In this document: positions 6,490 to 14,300 of the stretch, piece by piece
How positions within the stretch are numbered: the first letter of the stretch is position 1
Layout of the letters: the number at the start of each line of letters is the position of its first letter
Assembly (NCBI GenBank): GCA_934292805.1
Contig: CAKQXQ010000045.1
Location: 1 to 17,405, forward strand
Direction of reading: 5' to 3'
DNA from: an uncultured Roseburia sp.
Lineage (GTDB): Bacteria; Bacillota; Clostridia; Lachnospirales; Lachnospiraceae
DNA: 17,405 nt
Notes under the pieces: generated by a model
What the model was told of the DNA's origin: nothing
The model's database searches: none
The model's input: only the letters and a program-made list of their open reading frames with translations
Translations under genes and position numbers: made by a program

Positions 6490-8565
6490 TTAGTCCAACA
6501 GATTCTGCATGCTCTCAAGACCGATCAGCAGAGTGGAACTGTTATGTAACAGTGCCGATGTGGTCGGCTGGATCACTCCTGTCACACCAAGTACAATGAG
6601 CAGTGAGTTAAATCCCACGATTCTGCGGTAGTTCTTTTTGATACGCTCCATCAGGCTGTCACTCAATAATTTTAAAGTGACGATCTGATACAGATCATCT
6701 GAGCTTACCATGATATCTGCAACCTCTCTTGCAATCTCGGCTCCATCGCTGATCGCGATTCCGACATTGGCTGCGGACAATGCAGGAGAATCGTTGATAC
6801 CGTCACCGATCATGATGACTTTTCTTCCGGCTGCCTTTTCTTTCTCAACAAAGTCTGCCTTATCTTCCGGCAGTACTTCGGAATAATACTCATCCACGCC
6901 GACACGCTTTGCGATCGCTGCTGCTGTACGCTCACTGTCTCCTGTCATCATGACGACCTTGGACAGACCTGCCCGCTTTAAGGACTGGACAACTGCAGAT
7001 GCCTCCTCGCGAAGCGGATCTTCGATACAAATAACCGCTGCAAGTTTTCCTTCAATTGCAAGATACAGATGAGAGTATTCCTTCGGAAGTGCGTCAAATT
7101 TTGCCTGTTCTCCTTCCGGGATCACACATTTTTCATCTTCAAATACAAAGTGGGCACTTCCGATCACAGCACGTTTCTCATCGATCTTCGAAGCGATTCC
7201 GTGTGCAACAATGTACTCAACTTTGCTGTGCATCTCGTCATGCTCAAGATTACGCTTCTTTGCAGCGTCTGTCACTGCTTTTGCCATGGAATGAGGGAAA
7301 TGTTCCTCTAAACATGCCGCAATACGAAGCAGTTCATCATCACTTTCACCATTAAAAGATACGATCTCCACAACCGTTGGTTTTGCCTTCGTAAGTGTTC
7401 CTGTCTTATCGAATACAATGGTGTCTGCCTCCGCAATCGCCTCTAAATACTTGCCACCTTTTACTGTGACATTGTAAAGGCTTGCCTCACGGATCGCAGA
7501 CAGAACTGAGATTGGCATTGCAAGTTTTAGTGCACAACTGTAATCCACCATAAGAATAGACAATGCCTTTGTCACATTTCTTGTGAGCAGATAAGTTAAA
7601 ATGGTACCGCCAAGACTGTAAGGCACCAGTTTATCTGCCAGATGCTCTGCCTTGCTCTCTGCACCGGATTTTAACTTCTCGGAATCCTCGATCATTTTTA
7701 CGATCTTTTCAAAACGGCTGGAACCTCCAACCTCTTTTACAAGAATGGTAAGTTCGCCTTCTTCCACAACAGTTCCTGCATAAGCGATACTCTCTATGGT
7801 CTTTCTCACCGGAACAGACTCGCCTGTTAGGGAAGCCTGATTGACCATTGCCTCGCCCTCAGCGACAACACCGTCAAACGGAATGATATTTCCCATATGA
7901 ACGACCACTTTATCCCCGGCTTTGATCTGGGAAGCAGGTACTAATACTTCCTGTCCGCCGCTTACGAACCATACTTTTCCCACATTTAAGGACATCGTTC
8001 TCGCCAGATCATCCACGGATTTTTTATGTGTCCACTCCTCAAGCAATTCACCGATTCCAAGCATGAACATAATGGAACCTGCGGTATTAAAATCACTTCT
8101 AAGAACTGAAACTCCAATGGCGGTTGCATCCAGAACCGGAACCTCGATCTTTCCTGCTGCAAGTGTTTTTAATCCCTTCCAGATATATTTTACGGATTGG
8201 AATGAGGTGAGACAGATTCGAACCGGATAAGGAAGAATCCAGCGTCTTGCGTAGTGGAACACGATCCTGCCAATTAATTTTTCCTGGTAGGTGTTGTTTA
8301 ACTCCCTTCCCGAATTTTCGATCAGACCTTCCGGCACTTCCACATCCTCATAGTGAAACCCACGGAGTAATTCAATGATCGTCTGTCTGTTGCCCACATA
8401 AGAGATCACTGCGTCACATGTTCTGTCGTAAACTTTTGCAAAGGATACTTCTTTCCTGCTGTGTAAGAAATAAAGAAGGGTATCTGCCTGTGCATAACTC
8501 ATGCGGTTCTGAACAGCATGGATACGCATTCTTCCTTTTGTCTCATGCTTTATAATAAATTTCAT
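6490..8565 (-). CDS. P1B-type metal-transporting ATPase with YSC in place of CPC
   Basis: This 691-residue heavy-metal P-type ATPase has the A-domain TGES (247-250), phosphorylated Asp386 in DKTGTLT, the nucleotide-domain motif EHFPHS (421-426, replacing the usual EHP), TGD (541-543) and the hinge GDGINDSPA (587-595). The N-terminal about 70 residues look like a degenerate HMA domain without CxxC. The ion-binding helix reads DYSCALKLAMP (341-351): aligned with the canonical CPCALGLATP, the first Cys is Tyr and the Pro is Ser, with only the second Cys kept. The last helix has HNSSTLL (674-680), similar to the HExST motif of Zn- or Co/Fe-type P1B pumps. Expected role: ATP-driven export of a divalent metal across the cytoplasmic membrane. 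The metal cannot be assigned. Its ATG overlaps the preceding small gene as ATGA, so they form one unit. Confidence 0.9.
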   Translation of the reverse strand: MKFIIKHETKGRMRIHAVQNRMSYAQADTLLYFLHSRKEVSFAKVYDRTCDAVISYVGNRQTIIELLRGFHYEDVEVPEGLIENSGRELNNTYQEKLIGRIVFHYARRWILPYPVRICLTSFQSVKYIWKGLKTLAAGKIEVPVLDATAIGVSVLRSDFNTAGSIMFMLGIGELLEEWTHKKSVDDLARTMSLNVGKVWFVSGGQEVLVPASQIKAGDKVVVHMGNIIPFDGVVAEGEAMVNQASLTGESVPVRKTIESIAYAGTVVEEGELTILVKEVGGSSRFEKIVKMIEDSEKLKSGAESKAEHLADKLVPYSLGGTILTYLLTRNVTKALSILMVDYSCALKLAMPISVLSAIREASLYNVTVKGGKYLEAIAEADTIVFDKTGTLTKAKPTVVEIVSFNGESDDELLRIAACLEEHFPHSMAKAVTDAAKKRNLEHDEMHSKVEYIVAHGIASKIDEKRAVIGSAHFVFEDEKCVIPEGEQAKFDALPKEYSHLYLAIEGKLAAVICIEDPLREEASAVVQSLKRAGLSKVVMMTGDSERTAAAIAKRVGVDEYYSEVLPEDKADFVEKEKAAGRKVIMIGDGINDSPALSAANVGIAISDGAEIAREVADIMVSSDDLYQIVTLKLLSDSLMERIKKNYRRIVGFNSLLIVLGVTGVIQPTTSALLHNSSTLLIGLESMQNLLD

Positions 8566-8855
8566 TCTTCTACAGCTTTCTCTGCGTCCTCTACAGCCGC
8601 CTCTGCATCCTCTACAACTGCTGCCTCTTTTGCTGCTGCACGTTCTTCGTTGATCGTTTTTGCATCTTCATAGATGTCACCGGCATTCTCCTGAACAGTT
8701 GTCACTGTTTTCATGACACAGTCCTTCGCTCTTAAAACGGCTGCTGTGCACTCTGTATATACTTTCTTCGCATCATCGCTGGCTAAAATCTTAACACCAG
8801 CTGTTCCAAATAATGTACCTCCTGCAAATAATGCAATTTTCTTCCAATCTGTCAT
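8562..8855 (-). CDS. small membrane-anchored protein, DUF6110-like, partner of the P1B ATPase
   Basis: This 97-residue protein starts at ATG 8855, which has AAGGAGG eight bases upstream; the open frame extends farther but has no better start. The N-terminus, MTDWKKIALFAGGTLFGTAG, is a short glycine-rich hydrophobic segment. An Ala-rich amphipathic helix follows (about 25-60, containing DDAKKVYTECTAAVLRAKD), then a Glu/Ala-rich acidic tail with two near-repeats, VEDAEAAVEDAEKAVEE. I recognise the pattern as the DUF6110-type protein found beside metal P-type ATPases in Firmicutes, though without a search this name is provisional. The layout resembles mycobacterial PacL proteins (membrane anchor, helix, acidic tail), which scaffold CtpC-type pumps. 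There are no His-rich metal sites; two Cys are present at about 35 and 44. Confidence 0.8.
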   Translation of the reverse strand: MTDWKKIALFAGGTLFGTAGVKILASDDAKKVYTECTAAVLRAKDCVMKTVTTVQENAGDIYEDAKTINEERAAAKEAAVVEDAEAAVEDAEKAVEE

Positions 8856-8880
8856 GATAAAATCCTCCTTTTTGTATTTC

Positions 8881-8948
8881 ATGAAAGCAGTTTTGCTGTC
8901 TTCATTTGTATTATGATTTTTCATAAAACACAATGTTTTCCTGTGTTT
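8881..8948 (-). promoter_or_regulatory. structured 5' leader of the DUF6110/ATPase transcript (three hairpins)
   Basis: Between the predicted transcription start (about 8949) and the ribosome-binding site lie three consecutive inverted repeats. AAACACA/TGTGTTT (8926-8932 with 8942-8948) has 7 bp and a 9-nt loop. TTATGA/TCATAA (8911-8916 with 8921-8926) has 6 bp and a TTTT loop. ATGAAAGCAG/CTGTCTTCAT (8881-8890 with 8896-8905) has 9 of 10 pairs including one G-U. The third ends about 10 nt before AAGGAGG. None matches the conserved cores I know of manganese (yybP-ykoY) or NiCo riboswitches. Confidence 0.4.
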
Positions 8949-8955
8949 CGTACCG

Positions 8956-8985
8956 ATTATAATTCGCATTAGATCAGTTACACAA
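8956..8985 (-). promoter_or_regulatory. sigma-A-type promoter of the DUF6110/ATPase unit
   Basis: On the minus strand TTGTGT (8985-8980) is followed by an 18-nt spacer and a perfect TATAAT (8961-8956). The predicted start near 8949 leaves a leader of about 95 nt before ATG 8855. Confidence 0.55.
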
Positions 8986-9001
8986 GCCTAACATATTTTG
9001 T

Positions 9002-9016
9002 TGATAAATTTTATCA
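9002..9016. promoter_or_regulatory. 7-1-7 palindrome, Fur/PerR-box-like operator candidate
   Basis: TGATAAATTTTATCA is a perfect 7-1-7 inverted repeat. The Bacillus Fur box core is TGATAATnATTATCA, and the present site differs only at the innermost base of each arm. It is centred about 60 bp upstream of the predicted transcript start of the metal-ATPase unit, outside the -35. No T-run follows on the minus strand, so it is not a terminator of the 87-aa gene upstream. Confidence 0.45.
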
Positions 9017-9036
9017 TGTTCTGTTATATACTCTGG

Positions 9037-9300
9037 TCAGTCTTCCTCGATCACATGCATTTCAAGAAAATCAAAATCGATGGTTTCGATAAAACTATCC
9101 TGTCTGAAACGCGTTTTTGCATGCCTTTTAAACTCTGCAATATTCGAATCGAGCCAGATAGGTTTTCCAAGATCAAATTCATAACACACCTTCTCTATCG
9201 CATGAAAAATCTTATGTGTGCGTGTCTCGTCTGAATCATCTGTGATCGTCGTATCGCACAGAAGATGATTATCTTTTATTATTTTAAACCAAATTCTCAT
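9037..9300 (-). CDS. conserved-looking small hypothetical protein, 87 aa
   Basis: The open frame extends upstream to 9354, overlapping the methyltransferase gene. ATG 9300 was chosen because it falls 13 nt after that gene's stop with AGGA just upstream, giving 87 residues starting MRIWFKIIKDNHLL. The protein is soluble and acidic at the end (FLEMHVIEED), with a central KPIWLDSNIAEFKRHAKTRF segment. No catalytic motif or named family is recognised, though the string FKRHAKTRFRQD looks like a conserved block. Its position directly after the RNA methyltransferase suggests co-transcription. Confidence 0.65.
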   Translation of the reverse strand: MRIWFKIIKDNHLLCDTTITDDSDETRTHKIFHAIEKVCYEFDLGKPIWLDSNIAEFKRHAKTRFRQDSFIETIDFDFLEMHVIEED

Positions 9301-9313
9301 TCTGTCCTGCTTT

Positions 9314-10096
9314 CTATTTTCCTGTATTATGTCTTCTCTGGCGATTCGTCTCATACATTAGCAATGAAGCTGAAATAGCTGCATTTAAAGATTCCACATG
9401 TCCGCACATCGGAATTTTAATGTATATATCTGCAAGATCTGCTGTCGCATCTGACAGTCCGTTGCCCTCGTTTCCGATCATAAATGCCGTTGCTCCACAG
9501 TAATCCGGTTCATCATACTGCTTCGTTCCCTTCAGGTGTGCTGCATAGGTTTTGACTCCGGCTTTTTTCAATTCCAGAATCGTTCCGTTAAGATCCTTTG
9601 TTACAAAAAAAGGCATCCGGTAAATGCTTCCCATAGTAGAACGGATTGTTTTCGGATTGAACAGATCCACTGTTGTCTGATTCATGATCACTCCGGTAAT
9701 TCCTGCCCCTTCTCCGGTTCTAAGCATTGTCCCAAGATTTCCCGGATCCTGGATGCTTTCCAATATGAGCAGATGAGTGTTCTCACCCTGTAAAAGATCC
9801 GCAAGTTCATAAGATGGCTTCTTCACAAGGCACAGTATTCCCTGTGGTGTCTGTGTATCTGAAACAGACTTGTAAACCTGATCTGAAACAACCTCGTAGG
9901 AAACACCCTGTAAAAGCTGTCCATTCTCCTTTTCAAAACTTTCTGATACATAAACCTGATTTAACCATTCCGCCGGAACCTCTGAAAACATTTTTCTGCC
10001 TTCTACCACAAAAAGTCCCTGTTCATTTCTTGCCTTTGCTTTTTTCATCAAAAGCATCAGATTCTTCATCTGCTGATTTGCTGTACTTGTGATCAT
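9314..10096 (-). CDS. TrmH/SpoU-family RNA 2'-O-methyltransferase
   Basis: This 260-residue SPOUT-superfamily enzyme has an N-terminal substrate-binding domain (about 1-95; 'FVVEGRKMFSEV' at 29-40). The knotted catalytic domain follows, with motif 1 LESIQDPGNLGTMLRTGEGAG (112-132; Asn120, Arg126), motif 2 FMIGNEGNGLS (205-215) and motif 3 IPMCGHVESLNAAISASLL (228-246). It transfers methyl from S-adenosylmethionine to a ribose 2'-OH in rRNA or tRNA. The exact target nucleotide cannot be read from sequence. ATG 10096 has AGGAGAG upstream. No clear promoter is visible between the pfkA terminator and the start. It is followed by the 87-aa gene after 13 nt. In Clostridia, relatives are often annotated generically as RNA methyltransferases, some near pheS. 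Confidence 0.9.
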   Translation of the reverse strand: MITSTANQQMKNLMLLMKKAKARNEQGLFVVEGRKMFSEVPAEWLNQVYVSESFEKENGQLLQGVSYEVVSDQVYKSVSDTQTPQGILCLVKKPSYELADLLQGENTHLLILESIQDPGNLGTMLRTGEGAGITGVIMNQTTVDLFNPKTIRSTMGSIYRMPFFVTKDLNGTILELKKAGVKTYAAHLKGTKQYDEPDYCGATAFMIGNEGNGLSDATADLADIYIKIPMCGHVESLNAAISASLLMYETNRQRRHNTGK

Positions 10097-10129
10097 ATTC
10101 TCTCCTGCCCCTTTATTATTGCACTGGTC

Positions 10130-10164
10130 GAAAAAACTCCACGAACCGAAATCCGCGGAGTTTT
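10130..10164 (-). terminator. intrinsic terminator after pfkA
   Basis: AAAACTCC (10133-10140) pairs with GGAGTTTT (10157-10164), extended by CG/CG across single mismatched bases. On the minus strand the stem runs out through TTTTTT. It is 46 nt past the pfkA stop codon and ends the trpS-dnaE-pfkA block before the methyltransferase gene. Confidence 0.8.
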
Positions 10165-10210
10165 ATAATCCGACTGTTGTTCCTTAACGAACCCACAGCA
10201 TTGTTCCATC

Positions 10211-11185
10211 TTAAATTGAAAGATCTTTGGAAACTCTGTACTGGAATTCTGAGATTCCTTTCTGCATGGAAAGTGCCTCATCAATATCGAAATCAACGAA
10301 GTCTCCATGGCGGTAACCTACAACACGGTTACTCTTTCCATCGCAGAGAAGCTCTACTGCCAGAGCTCCCATCGTAGAAGCGTATACACGATCCTTCGCT
10401 GTTGGAGAACCACCACGCTGCATATGTCCTAAAATTGTAGCACGTGTCTCAATACCTGTTGCAGCCTCAATACGTTTTGCCATACTTGCAGAATGTCCGA
10501 TACCCTCTGCATTTACAATGATGTGGTGCTTTTTGCCGCGTTTACGTTTCTCGATGATGTTGTTTACTAACTTCTGCTCGTCATAGTCGTATTTCTCCGG
10601 TAAAAGAATGTCTTCTGCACCGTTTGCAATACCGCACCATAATGCGATGTATCCTGCACGGCGTCCCATAACCTCGATGATAGAACATCTCTCATGAGAA
10701 GTAGAAGTATCACGTACTTTGTCGATTGCTTCCATTGCTGTATTTACAGCTGTATCAAATCCGATGGTGTACTCTGTACATGCAATATCAAGGTCGATTG
10801 TTCCCGGAAGACCGATTGTGTTGATTCCAAGAGCTGCAAGCTTCTGTGCTCCCTTGAAGGAACCATCTCCTCCGATTACGACCAGACCATCGATACCATG
10901 CTTCTTTAATATCTCAGCACCTCTCTGCTGTCCTTCTGCTGTTGTGAATTCAGCACAACGTGCTGTCTGTAAGATTGTACCACCACGCTCAATAATATCA
11001 GATACGTCTTTTGCTTCCATATCAACGATCTCTTCCTGAAGCAGACCTGCGTATCCTCTCTTAATTCCTTTTACTTTTAATCCTTTTACAATTGCTTCTC
11101 TTACTACTGCACGAATTGCAGCGTTCATTCCAGGTGCATCTCCACCACTGGTAAGTACACCAATTGTTTTAATCTCTTTTGCCAT
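10211..11185 (-). CDS. pfkA: ATP-dependent 6-phosphofructokinase
   Basis: This 324-residue enzyme matches PfkA length (about 320). It phosphorylates fructose 6-phosphate to the 1,6-bisphosphate in glycolysis and acts as a cytosolic tetramer. Motifs are the N-terminal LTSGGDAPGMNA (11-22), GGDGSF (105-110), the catalytic loop PGTIDLD (127-133, Asp131 as base), VMGRRAGYIALW (172-183) and LGHMQRGGSP (252-261). GGDG rather than GGDD, and PGTID rather than PKTID, mark ATP rather than pyrophosphate as donor. The catalytic loop has Leu132 where most PfkA have Asn, and the following residues are IACTEYT rather than IPGTDFT; both catalytic-loop Asp are kept. ATG 11185 has AGGAGG ten bases upstream, slightly long. 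The gene has its own promoter but also follows dnaE on the same strand. Confidence 0.95.
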   Translation of the reverse strand: MAKEIKTIGVLTSGGDAPGMNAAIRAVVREAIVKGLKVKGIKRGYAGLLQEEIVDMEAKDVSDIIERGGTILQTARCAEFTTAEGQQRGAEILKKHGIDGLVVIGGDGSFKGAQKLAALGINTIGLPGTIDLDIACTEYTIGFDTAVNTAMEAIDKVRDTSTSHERCSIIEVMGRRAGYIALWCGIANGAEDILLPEKYDYDEQKLVNNIIEKRKRGKKHHIIVNAEGIGHSASMAKRIEAATGIETRATILGHMQRGGSPTAKDRVYASTMGALAVELLCDGKSNRVVGYRHGDFVDFDIDEALSMQKGISEFQYRVSKDLSI

Positions 11186-11264
11186 GTTGTCAGTTCCTCC
11201 TAAAGATATACCCTTTAAACATCTGCGACTTCCCTATACAGATATTATTTCACTAATCTATCTT

Positions 11265-11293
11265 ATTTTAATATCTTTATTTTCGCATTGCAA
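11265..11293 (-). promoter_or_regulatory. sigma-A-type promoter of pfkA
   Basis: On the minus strand TTGCAA (11293-11288) is followed by a 17-nt spacer and TAAAAT (11270-11265). The predicted start near 11258 leaves a 5' leader of about 73 nt before ATG 11185. The leader contains a short ATCTG/CAGAT inverted repeat of doubtful meaning. Confidence 0.6.
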
Positions 11294-11382
11294 TGTCCTT
11301 TTTGACAGAAATTTATTTTGTTGATTCGCTATTCTTCGTCATTATGCTTTATATCCTCTCCCTGTTCTATAGAATACTTCCA

Positions 11383-14300
11383 TTATGACAGCCGACTCTT
11401 CTCAACAACTTTTACATTTCCTTCTCCGAACACCATTTTAAGGCGGCCTGTGAGTTCTTCATTTGCGCAGATATTATAATTATCCGGCAGACGTTTCATT
11501 GCCTTTAAGGAAGAAATGTAAATCACCACGGTATCTTTTCCGTCTGAATCATGGAGCATTTCATACAGCTTTTGCTCCTTCTCTTCAAAGGACTCTTTTG
11601 TCTCAAACTGGATCCACAACTCCCGCTTTACCTGATCAAATGCAACAATTTTTTCGCAGATGATCTTACCGTTTTTATCTTCCTCAACATTGGCTCTTCC
11701 GGTAATGAATACTTTTTCATCCTCATTAAGAAGATCGTGATATTTCTCATAACTGTTCGGGAATACGATAACCTCTACGGTACCAAGCAGATCTTCCAGT
11801 GTCAGAAATGCCATAACTTTATTGTTCTTGGTGTATTTGATCGTTTTCTCCGTGATCATTCCACCGACCGTGACACTCTGGTTATCACGGATCTTTACTG
11901 CATTGGTCTCCTCATCCAGAACAAAATCCGCTGTTACCGCACTGATATTTTTGCGCCAGCGTTCCTCATATTCTTCCAGTGGATGGCCTGTCAGGTAAAT
12001 TCCAAGCACTTCCTTCTCGAAACCGAGCTTGATCTCCTTACTGTATTCTTCCAGCTTTGGCAGACATATCTCATAATCCTTCTTCTCTTCTTCCGGCACA
12101 AGATCGAATAATGTCATCTGTCCCGCCATGCTCTTCTTCTTTTCTGAAGCAAGATTATCCATGATCGTTGAAAAAACTGTTATCATCTGCTGTCTGTTTC
12201 CATCCAGTCCGTCCAGTGCACCTGCCTTGATCAGGTTTTCCACTGCCCGCTTGTTCACTTCACGGCTTGACACCCGCTCTAAAAAGCTCTGCAGTGTTTT
12301 ATAATTGCCATTTTCATTCCGCTCCTGTAAGATCAGATCCACAACCGGACGCCCGATGCTCTTGATCGCATATAACCCGTAACGGATATTGTCACCAACC
12401 GCAGTAAAGACGCCTTCTCCTTCATTCACATCCGGAGGAAGCACTTTTATTCCCATCTGCCTGCATGTGAAAATGTATTCTGATACTTTTCTTGCATTGT
12501 CGATCACCGAAGTCATGAGTGCCGCCATGAATTCTACCGGGTAATAATATTTAAAATAAGCAGTCTGATAGGAAACAACTGCATAAGCAGCTGCATGCGA
12601 CTTATTAAATGCATATTTTGCAAAATCAACCATGGAATCATAGATGGTATTCGCTGCCTGCTCACTGATTCCGTTCTTGATGCATCCTTTGATCCCCTGC
12701 TCTTCATTCCCATATACAAAGTTCTGTCGTTCTGCATCAATAACATATTGTTTCTTCTTACTCATGGCACGGCGGATATTATCTGCCTGTCCCATCGTAT
12801 AGCCGGCAAGCTCCTGCACGATCTGCATTACCTGCTCCTGGTAGACAATGCATCCGTAGGTAGGCTCTAAGATCGGCTCTAATTCTTTGCATACGTAAGT
12901 AATGCTGTCACGTTCATTTTTTCCTTTAATATATTTCGGAATAAAATCCATAGGTCCCGGACGATACAATGAAATCCCCGCGATCACATCTTCCAGACTC
13001 TGTGGCTTTAACTCCTTCATGAAGTTCTTCATTCCGGCACTTTCCAGCTGGAATACACCTTCTGTTCTTCCGGTTCCGATATAATCAAGAACATTCTTGT
13101 CGTTATAATCGATCAGTACCGCATCCGGATCTGTATGATCATTATAATCAATGTGGTTGACATCGATTTTGATGCCATGGTTCCTGTATACAAGATCTGC
13201 TGCATCCTTGATCACTGTCAAAGTCCTTAATCCGAGGAAATCCATTTTCAGAAGACCCAGTTCCTCGATCGTTGTCATGATGAACTGTGTTGTGATCGTT
13301 CCGTCTGAGGCTCTTGACAATGGAACATATTCATCCATAGCTTTCTGAGAGATCACGACTCCTGCCGCATGCATGGATGTGTGTCTCGGCAGGCCTTCCA
13401 GACGTCTCGACATATCGATCAGTGTATGGACATTGTCGTCTGTGTCATACATCCCTTTCAGTTCCGGATTCATCTTAAGTGCCTTGTCAATTGTGATATT
13501 CAATTCGTTCGGGATCATCTTGGCGATCGTATCGCAGAAACTATACGGAAGATCCATGACACGTCCGACATCACGGATCACACCCTTTGCTGCAAGGGTA
13601 CCGAAGGTTACGATCTGTGTCACACAGTCTTTCCCGTATTTTCTTACAACATAATCAATCACTTCGCTTCGTCTCTCGTAACAGAAGTCAATATCAATAT
13701 CCGGCATGGTAACTCTTTCCGGATTCAAAAATCTCTCGAATAACAGATTGTACTTGATCGGATCAATATTGGTGATACCTGTTGTATAGGAAACAAGGCT
13801 TCCTGCCGCACTTCCTCGTCCCGGTCCGACCGGAATCCCATGCGTTCTTGCGTAATTAATAAAATCCCATACGATCAGGAAATAATCCACATATCCCATG
13901 GTCTTGATGACATTCAGCTCATAGTCAAGCTTTGGAAGCAATTCTTCATGCCTGTCCGGATAACGCTTCAAAAGTCCCTCGTGACAGAGCTTATTTAAGT
14001 ATGTCCAGGAATCATAGCCCTCCGGCACTTCAAAATGTGGGAGCTTTGTCACTCCGAATTCAATCTCAACATGACACCGGTCCGCTATTTTCTGTGTATT
14101 CTCGATTGCCTGTTTCGCATATGGGAAAAGCTGACTCATCTCTTCCTCGGACTTCACATAATACTGCCCGCCCTCATAGCGCATCCGGTTCTCATCAGCC
14201 AGCTTCTTGCCAGTCTGGATACAGAGCAGAATATCGTGTGCTTCTGCATCCTGTGCATACGTATAATGAACATCATTCGTTGCGACAAGCTCAATGCCCG

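Noticed and set aside
8856..8969. N-terminal extension of the DUF6110-like protein
   Set aside because: The upstream ATGs have no ribosome-binding site and the farthest one lies at or before the predicted transcription start.
9002..9016. Terminator for the 87-aa gene
   Set aside because: The stem is short and all A/T inside, and no T-run follows on the minus strand; an operator reading fits better.
11551..12111. 186-aa open frame on the plus strand inside dnaE
   Set aside because: It lies wholly antisense to a motif-complete dnaE, has no ribosome-binding site and resembles no family; it is a shadow frame.
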